From NCBI RefSeq assembly GCF_946885725.1, contig NZ_CAMPGZ010000193.1:1-7860 (forward strand): DNA of 7,860 nt, written 5' to 3'. Shown one piece after another: positions 4,841 through 7,860 of the stretch. The notes under the pieces are model-generated. The model saw only the letters and a program-made list of their open reading frames with translations. It was not told the DNA's origin and did no database searches. A program made the translations under genes and the position numbers. Origin of the DNA: an uncultured Nocardioides sp. (GTDB taxonomy: Bacteria > Actinomycetota > Actinomycetes > Propionibacteriales > Nocardioidaceae). How positions within the stretch are numbered: position 1 is the first letter of the stretch; every line of letters begins with the position of its first letter.

Positions 4841-5317
4841 GTGACCATCAAGGACATCGGCCCGGAGCCGCAGAGCTTCGACCTCGAGACCGCCACGGTG
4901 AGCAACGAGAACTACCGGACCGCCGCCTGGACCGGGAGGTACCTCCAGCTGACCCTCATGTCCATCCCGGTGGGTGGCGACATCGGTCTGGAGGTGCACC
5001 CGGAGACCGACCAGTTCCTCCGGCTCGACGCGGGCCGCGGGCGGGTGCAGATGGGCCCGGCGAAGGACCAGCTGGACTTCGAGCGCGAGGTCGAGGACGG
5101 CTGGGCGGTGCTCGTGCCCGCCGGCACCTGGCACAACATCACCAACATCGGCGACGAGCCGATGCGGCTGTACGCCGTGTACGCCCCCGTCCACCACGCC
5201 GCCGGGATCGTGCAGGCGACGGCGGAGGACGCCGCGCGGGACGAGGACGCCGGCACCGACGTGCCGCCGCCATGGTCGGTCCAGCCGCCCGCGCCGCCGG
5301 CGGACGAGCACGCCTGA
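4841..5317 (+). CDS. Cupin domain protein
   Basis: A 158-residue single-domain cupin (conserved barrel about 12-125). The first cupin motif is GLEVHPETDQFLRLDAGRG (49-67), with metal-ligand candidates His53 and Glu55 or Gln58. The second is PAGTWHNITNIGD (93-105) with His98. YAVYAPVHHAAG (111-122) followed by TAEDA is typical of the mannose-6-phosphate-isomerase-like cupin family common in bacteria, whose substrate is generally unknown. The C-terminal tail (about 131-158) is Asp-, Ala- and Pro-rich and probably disordered. The GTG start has a strong AGGAGG. It is transcribed divergently from the GAF-ANTAR regulator across 141 bp holding a perfect palindrome. A copy of the interspersed 20-mer repeat begins 13 nt after the stop. 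Confidence 0.87.
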   Translation: MTIKDIGPEPQSFDLETATVSNENYRTAAWTGRYLQLTLMSIPVGGDIGLEVHPETDQFLRLDAGRGRVQMGPAKDQLDFEREVEDGWAVLVPAGTWHNITNIGDEPMRLYAVYAPVHHAAGIVQATAEDAARDEDAGTDVPPPWSVQPPAPPADEHA

Positions 5318-5330
5318 CGACCCTCGGGCG

Positions 5331-5350
5331 GTCGAGCCTGTCGAGACCAC
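5331..5350 (-). repeat. Interspersed 20-mer repeat, copy 1 (inverted)
   Basis: The minus strand reads GTGGTCTCGACAGGCTCGAC, identical over 20 nt to two plus-strand copies at 7072-7091 and 7103-7122. It lies in the 78-bp gap between the cupin and VOC genes. Similar short palindromic repeats are, from general knowledge, scattered in intergenic DNA of several actinobacterial genomes; their function is unknown. Confidence 0.75.
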
Positions 5351-5382
5351 GTCGCCGTACGAGAACTGTCGGCGCCCGGTCC

Positions 5383-5388
5383 TAGCGT
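5383..5388 (+). promoter_or_regulatory. -10 box of the VOC gene, probably leaderless
   Basis: TAGCGT fits TANNNT and ends 7 bases before the ATG at 5396. There is no Shine-Dalgarno, so a leaderless transcript is likely. No convincing -35 is seen 16-18 nt upstream. Confidence 0.45.
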
Positions 5389-5395
5389 CGCCGGC

Positions 5396-5749
5396 ATGGC
5401 TATCGCGAAGTTCCCGAGTCTCGTCATCGACTGTCCCGACGCGCACGCCCTGGCGACGTTCTACGGCGCCCTCCTCGACTGGAAGGTCGAGGGCGACGCG
5501 TCCTGGGCGGAGGCCCGCGACGAGCAGAGCTGCATCTGCTTCCAGCGGGTCGAGGGCTACACCCCGCCCGCGTGGCCGGGGCAGGAGGTGCCGCAGCAGA
5601 TGCACCTCGACGTGGTCGTGCCCGACCTCGACGAGGGCGAGCAGGCGGTCGTGGCGCTCGGCGCGACCCGTCACGAGCACCAGCCCGGCGAGACGTTCCG
5701 GGTCTTCCTCGACCCGGCGGGGCACCCCTTCTGCCTCTGCCTGAGCTGA
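5396..5749 (+). CDS. VOC (glyoxalase-like) family protein
   Basis: The 117-residue protein has the two-module layout of a glyoxalase-like VOC domain. The first module is SLVIDCPDAHALATFYGALLDW (8-29), and the second is QQMHLDVVVPDLD (67-79) with VFLDPAGHPFCLCLS (103-117). His70 and the terminal DPAGHPFCLC segment are typical of the family. The canonical metal-binding Glu near the C-terminus is not evident, so catalytic activity is uncertain; many small actinobacterial members have no known substrate. It is one residue-complete VOC domain, probably a cytoplasmic dimer. The ATG is supported by the adjacent -10 box and by the start of the conserved strand at residue 7. Three cysteines near the end of the first and second modules (46, 48, 113) plus Cys115 are unusual for so short a protein. 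Confidence 0.87.
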   Translation: MAIAKFPSLVIDCPDAHALATFYGALLDWKVEGDASWAEARDEQSCICFQRVEGYTPPAWPGQEVPQQMHLDVVVPDLDEGEQAVVALGATRHEHQPGETFRVFLDPAGHPFCLCLS

Positions 5750-5788
5750 CCCGAAAGGGACCCCGCGGCGGACCCCTGAGCGAACCAC

Positions 5789-5833
5789 AGGGCCGACCCC
5801 GGGGCCGGCCGCGAAGTCACCGCCGCCGGCCCT
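5789..5833 (+). terminator. Inverted repeats after the VOC gene, possible terminator
   Basis: A 20-bp near-palindrome GGCCGACCCCGGGGCCGGCC (5791-5810) has one mismatched pair (5796/5805). An outer stem pairs AGGGCCG (5789-5795) with CGGCCCT (5827-5833). No U-tract follows, as is common for GC-rich actinobacterial terminators. It lies 40 nt past the VOC stop and before the next gene's own promoter. Confidence 0.35.
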
Positions 5834-5867
5834 CGGAAACCTTGCTCCGGAAGGGCGTTCGCGGGCT

Positions 5868-5873
5868 TACGAT
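5868..5873 (+). promoter_or_regulatory. -10 box of the glycerophosphotransferase gene, probably leaderless
   Basis: TACGAT fits TANNNT closely and ends 6 bases before the GTG at 5880, with no Shine-Dalgarno between. A partial -35, TTGCTC (5842-5847), is 20 nt upstream, which is longer than ideal. GGAAAC (5835-5840) with CGTT 15 nt on (5856-5859) could alternatively be an ECF-sigma-type promoter. Confidence 0.45.
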
Positions 5874-5879
5874 GCGCGC

Positions 5880-7043
5880 GTGCAGGAGATCGAGGTCGTC
5901 GCCTACTTCGCCGACGACGTGTCTCGGATCTACCAGCTCGTGCCGTGGCTGCCCGTGCTGGAGGTGCTGCACGCCCACCATCCGGTGGCCGTGGTCGCCC
6001 GCGACCTCGACGCCTCCGCCCAGCTCGACCGGCACACGTCGCTGCCCGTCGTCGTGGCGCCGTCCTTCCCGGCACTGACCGAGCTGTACGCCGCCTTCGA
6101 CCCGAAGGTCGTGCTCTACTGCAACAACTCGATGCTGAACTTCCAGTCGCTGCTGCACACCCGGGCGCTGCACGTGCACGTCAACCACGGCGAGAGCGAC
6201 AAGCACAGCATGGCCAGCAACAACGCCAAGGCCTACGACCGGGTGTTCGTGGCCGGCGAGGCGGCGGTGCAGCGGCACGAGGCGACGCTGCTCGAGTTCG
6301 ACACGCGCAAGCTGGTGCGGATCGGGCGGCCGCAGCTCGACGTACCCCGCACCTCGCCCCTGCCCGCGGCGCCCGACCGGCGCACGATCCTCTACGCGCC
6401 CACCTGGGAGGGCGACGCCGAGTACAACAACTACACGTCCCTCGACACGATCGGCCGCGACGTCGTGCGCGCGATCCTCGGCGTCCCCCGCGCCCGTCTG
6501 GTCTACAAGCCGCACCCCCAGGTCGCGTTCAGCCGCACGGCGTCGGTCCGCGAGGCCCACCAGGACGTGCTCGCGCTGCTCGACGAGGCGTGCCGGCGCG
6601 ACCCCGCGGCCGGGCACACGGCATTCGTCGAGGGTGACATCCTCGCGCTGATGCCGTCATGCGACGCGATGGTCACCGACGTCTCGTCCGTGGGTCTGGA
6701 CTGGCTGTACCTGTGCACCCACAAGCCGCTGTTCCTCACCGACCGGCACCAGGACGGCGAAAGGCTGCGGCAGGAGGTGCCGGTGAGCCGCTGCGCCGAC
6801 GTGATCGAGCGCGTCGCCGGGCCGAACGGGGTCGCGGCGCTGACCGCGCTGCTGTCGGCACGGTTCGAGCACGACGAGCACCACCTGGCGCGCGTCGCGA
6901 TGCGGCACTACTACTTCGACGACCACGAGGTCGGCGACAGCACCGCCCGGTTCCTCACCGAGGTCGACCACCTGGTCGCCCTCCGCGACCGGCTGGTGGG
7001 CGAGACACCTCCCGAGGAGACGTCCGCGGCCGACATCGCCTGA
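5880..7043 (+). CDS. CDP-glycerol glycerophosphotransferase family protein
   Basis: The 387-residue protein matches the GT-B-fold family that moves glycerol-phosphate or a similar polyol-phosphate from a CDP-activated donor onto a wall glycopolymer (TagB/TagF type). Diagnostic segments are VNHGESDKHSMASNNAKAYD (101-120) with the catalytic-type His103, the donor-side ILYAPTWEG (170-178), YKPHP (209-213), and VTDVSSVGLDWL (265-276). It is close to one catalytic domain in length, shorter than TagF, with no transmembrane helix, so it is probably a peripheral enzyme at the inner membrane face. The GTG start is chosen from the -10 box ending 6 nt before it. No other wall-polymer gene is in view, so the donor and polymer are unknown. 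Its 3' end faces the minus-strand membrane-protein genes across two repeats and a strong hairpin. Confidence 0.87.
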   Translation: MQEIEVVAYFADDVSRIYQLVPWLPVLEVLHAHHPVAVVARDLDASAQLDRHTSLPVVVAPSFPALTELYAAFDPKVVLYCNNSMLNFQSLLHTRALHVHVNHGESDKHSMASNNAKAYDRVFVAGEAAVQRHEATLLEFDTRKLVRIGRPQLDVPRTSPLPAAPDRRTILYAPTWEGDAEYNNYTSLDTIGRDVVRAILGVPRARLVYKPHPQVAFSRTASVREAHQDVLALLDEACRRDPAAGHTAFVEGDILALMPSCDAMVTDVSSVGLDWLYLCTHKPLFLTDRHQDGERLRQEVPVSRCADVIERVAGPNGVAALTALLSARFEHDEHHLARVAMRHYYFDDHEVGDSTARFLTEVDHLVALRDRLVGETPPEETSAADIA

Positions 7044-7071
7044 GGCGGCACCAACGGGGCGGGCGGCCGCC

Positions 7072-7094
7072 GTGGTCTCGACAGGCTCGACCAC
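7072..7094 (+). repeat. Interspersed 20-mer repeat, copy 2
   Basis: GTGGTCTCGACAGGCTCGAC followed by CAC. The full 23 nt has complementary ends, GTGGTC (7072-7077) with GACCAC (7089-7094). It lies 28 nt after the glycerophosphotransferase stop. Confidence 0.75.
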
Positions 7095-7102
7095 CCGTGT
7101 CG

Positions 7103-7125
7103 GTGGTCTCGACAGGCTCGACAAC
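7103..7125 (+). repeat. Interspersed 20-mer repeat, copy 3
   Basis: It repeats the 20-mer of copy 2 exactly, 31 nt downstream in the same orientation. It ends in AAC instead of CAC, which breaks one pair of the terminal palindrome. Confidence 0.75.
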
Positions 7126-7134
7126 CCGGCGCTC

Positions 7135-7165
7135 GACCGCCCGGGACTCGACGACCCGGGCGGTC
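7135..7165. terminator. Bidirectional hairpin terminator between convergent genes
   Basis: GACCGCCCGGG (7135-7145) and CCCGGGCGGTC (7155-7165) form a perfect 11-bp GC-rich stem with a 9-nt loop. It lies 91 nt past the plus-strand transferase stop and overlaps the stop codon (7166-7164) of the minus-strand small gene, so it can serve both transcripts. There is no U-tract on either side. Confidence 0.6.
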
Positions 7166-7274
7166 AGATGACGGCGAGGCCGATCAGCACCAGCACCACC
7201 AGCGCCGCCATGATCAGCAGCGGGATGCGCAGGGCCACCAGGCCGACCTTCTCCGACTCTTGTCGCTTGTCCAC
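7164..7274 (-). CDS. 36-residue hydrophobic membrane peptide
   Basis: The frame from GTG 7274 encodes a short charged N-terminus (MDKRQESEKVG) and one hydrophobic helix filling residues 12-36 (LVALRIPLLIMAALVVLVLIG then LAVI), ending directly at the stop. This layout is typical of single-pass small membrane proteins, but I recognise no family. The start is tentative; the frame stays open upstream, but that sequence is arginine- and proline-rich and reads as an antisense shadow. No clear Shine-Dalgarno is present; a GGGTAC element lies 10 nt upstream. The stop overlaps an 11-bp hairpin. It follows the DUF6766-like gene on the same strand after 122 bp that contain inverted repeats, so it may be separately transcribed. 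It could still be a chance open frame. Confidence 0.5.
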   Translation of the reverse strand: MDKRQESEKVGLVALRIPLLIMAALVVLVLIGLAVI

Positions 7275-7283
7275 GACCGGGGA

Positions 7284-7308
7284 GTACCCGTCCGCCGCCG
7301 GCCCACGC
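7284..7308 (-). promoter_or_regulatory. Sigma-B-like promoter candidate for the small membrane peptide
   Basis: On the minus strand, GCGT (7308-7305) and GGGTAC (7289-7284) are separated by 15 nt. This agrees with the degenerate G--T / GGGTAY pattern known for actinobacterial stress sigma factors of the sigma-B/F type. The -35 carries little information, so the call is weak. Confidence 0.3.
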
Positions 7309-7316
7309 CTGGTCAG

Positions 7317-7344
7317 CCGGGTGAACCCGGGTCGGCGGCCGACC
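7317..7344 (-). terminator. Adjacent inverted repeats downstream of the DUF6766-like gene
   Basis: CCGGG-TGAA-CCCGG (7317-7330) and GGTCGGC-G-GCCGACC (7330-7344) lie back to back 53-80 nt past the stop of the 7397-7765 gene. Either could act as a U-less terminator before the small-peptide gene. Confidence 0.35.
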
Positions 7345-7396
7345 GGACCAGCTCCACGAGCCGGCGCCGGGTCGCGCGCATCCGGGCCGAAGCCGG

Positions 7397-7765
7397 TCAG
7401 ACCTTCTGCTCCTGCTCGGGCTCCGGCTCCTGGGCCTCGTCGGGGTCGAGGCCGAGGCGCTCGGCGACCGCGTCGAGCTTCTTCTCGACGCGCTCGAGGT
7501 CCTCGGCGTCGGCCTGGAACAGCCAGTGCTTGGCGCCGAGCAGCAGGATCGCCTGGAAGATCAGCTGGAACCACTCGCTCTGCCAGTTCTCGAACGTGCT
7601 GGCCAGGAACTGCATGGCGAAGTCGGACATCACCACCGGCTCGCCGTGCATCTGCTGCTCGCTGCGGAACGTGCTGAGCTGGGTGAGGAACTGGCCGAGC
7701 CAGGACCCCAGGAACAGCACCAGCAGCAGGTAGACGGCCCCCCACCGCCTGACGTGTCTCTTCAT
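7397..7765 (-). CDS. DUF6766-like two-helix membrane protein
   Basis: The 122-residue protein has two hydrophobic helices (about 9-30 and 65-84) separated by a loop containing FRSEQQMHGEPVV (33-45) and ENWQSEWFQ (59-67). This arrangement, basic N-terminus (MKRHVRRWG) included, matches a family annotated as DUF6766 in many bacteria, of unknown function. The C-terminal third is a charged amphipathic helix, possibly coiled coil (85-105), and an acidic Gln/Glu/Pro tail (106-122); both termini should be cytoplasmic. ATG 7765 is set by AGGAGGT four bases upstream. Upstream alternatives are proline- and glycine-rich and unlike the family. A GGGTAC-type promoter candidate precedes it. Confidence 0.82.
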   Translation of the reverse strand: MKRHVRRWGAVYLLLVLFLGSWLGQFLTQLSTFRSEQQMHGEPVVMSDFAMQFLASTFENWQSEWFQLIFQAILLLGAKHWLFQADAEDLERVEKKLDAVAERLGLDPDEAQEPEPEQEQKV

Positions 7766-7795
7766 GGCGACCTCCTTGCACGGGACGCCTTCGAC

Positions 7796-7820
7796 GTACC
7801 CCGGCGAGGGGGACGCAGTC
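7796..7820 (-). promoter_or_regulatory. Sigma-B-like promoter candidate for the DUF6766-like gene
   Basis: On the minus strand, GACT (7820-7817) is followed after 15 nt by GGGTAC (7801-7796), agreeing with G--T-N14-16-GGGTAY. It would give a leader of about 20-25 nt containing the Shine-Dalgarno at 7776-7770. Confidence 0.35.
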
Positions 7821-7837
7821 CCGCCCCGACGCCAGGT

Positions 7838-7860
7838 CCGGACAAGAGGCCCGGACAAGA
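7838..7860. repeat. Direct repeat CCGGACAAGA at the window edge
   Basis: CCGGACAAGA occurs at 7838-7847 and 7851-7860, a 13-bp period. It lies upstream of the DUF6766-like gene and may continue beyond the window as a longer tandem array or a regulator site. Confidence 0.4.

Noticed and set aside
7072..7125. CRISPR array
   Set aside because: Only two adjacent copies with an 11-nt spacer between 20-mers, and a third copy inverted 1.7 kb away; this is an interspersed repeat.
7164..7781. Single 205-codon minus-strand gene spanning both the DUF6766-like gene and the small peptide
   Set aside because: Most of it is a shifted shadow of the DUF6766-like gene; only the last 36 codons have a credible composition.

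Overview
The window is very GC-rich (about 70% or more by eye) chromosomal DNA. Codon use is strongly G/C-ending, GTG starts are common, and a GAF-ANTAR regulator, a DUF6766-type membrane protein and leaderless-looking genes are present. This points to a high-GC actinobacterium. The interspersed 20-mer GTGGTCTCGACAGGCTCGAC suggests a Nocardioides-like or related lineage, but that placement is inference. I see no tRNA, rRNA, CRISPR array, insertion sequence or phage gene.

Layout: the window opens with the last 26 codons of an unidentified gene (2-82). A plus-strand alpha/beta hydrolase (149-943) follows, then two minus-strand genes of unknown function: a 220-residue cytoplasmic protein (961-1623) and a small single-pass membrane protein (1692-2006). 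A non-coding segment of about 310 bp (2007-2318) is unusually rich in inverted repeats. Next comes a compact minus-strand cluster read from 4699 to 2319: GAF-ANTAR RNA-binding regulator, histidine phosphatase, and NAD(P)H-hydrate dehydratase (nnrD), with a 16-nt gap and then an 8-nt overlap. Diverging from it are plus-strand genes for a cupin (4841-5317), a VOC/glyoxalase-like protein (5396-5749) and a CDP-glycerol glycerophosphotransferase-like enzyme (5880-7043). The window ends with two minus-strand membrane-protein genes: a 36-residue peptide (7164-7274) and a DUF6766-like protein (7397-7765).

Function: the regulator-phosphatase-nnrD cluster looks like a metabolite-repair or housekeeping unit under an ANTAR protein. 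The glycerophosphotransferase belongs to wall-polymer synthesis. The rest are small accessory or stress-type proteins with no obvious common pathway. Three plus-strand genes, and possibly the small membrane-protein gene, have a TANNNT-like -10 box ending 7-8 nt before the start codon and no Shine-Dalgarno, which fits leaderless transcription. The 961-1623, cupin, GAF-ANTAR and DUF6766-like genes instead have purine-rich Shine-Dalgarno sequences.

The most unusual part is 2046-2318. It has overlapping and nested hairpins, a 13-bp stem beyond nnrD, three GAGACGG half-sites, and a plus-strand promoter-like element almost identical to the one before the hydrolase but with no gene behind it. No clear new multi-gene system is visible; most coding content is ordinary.
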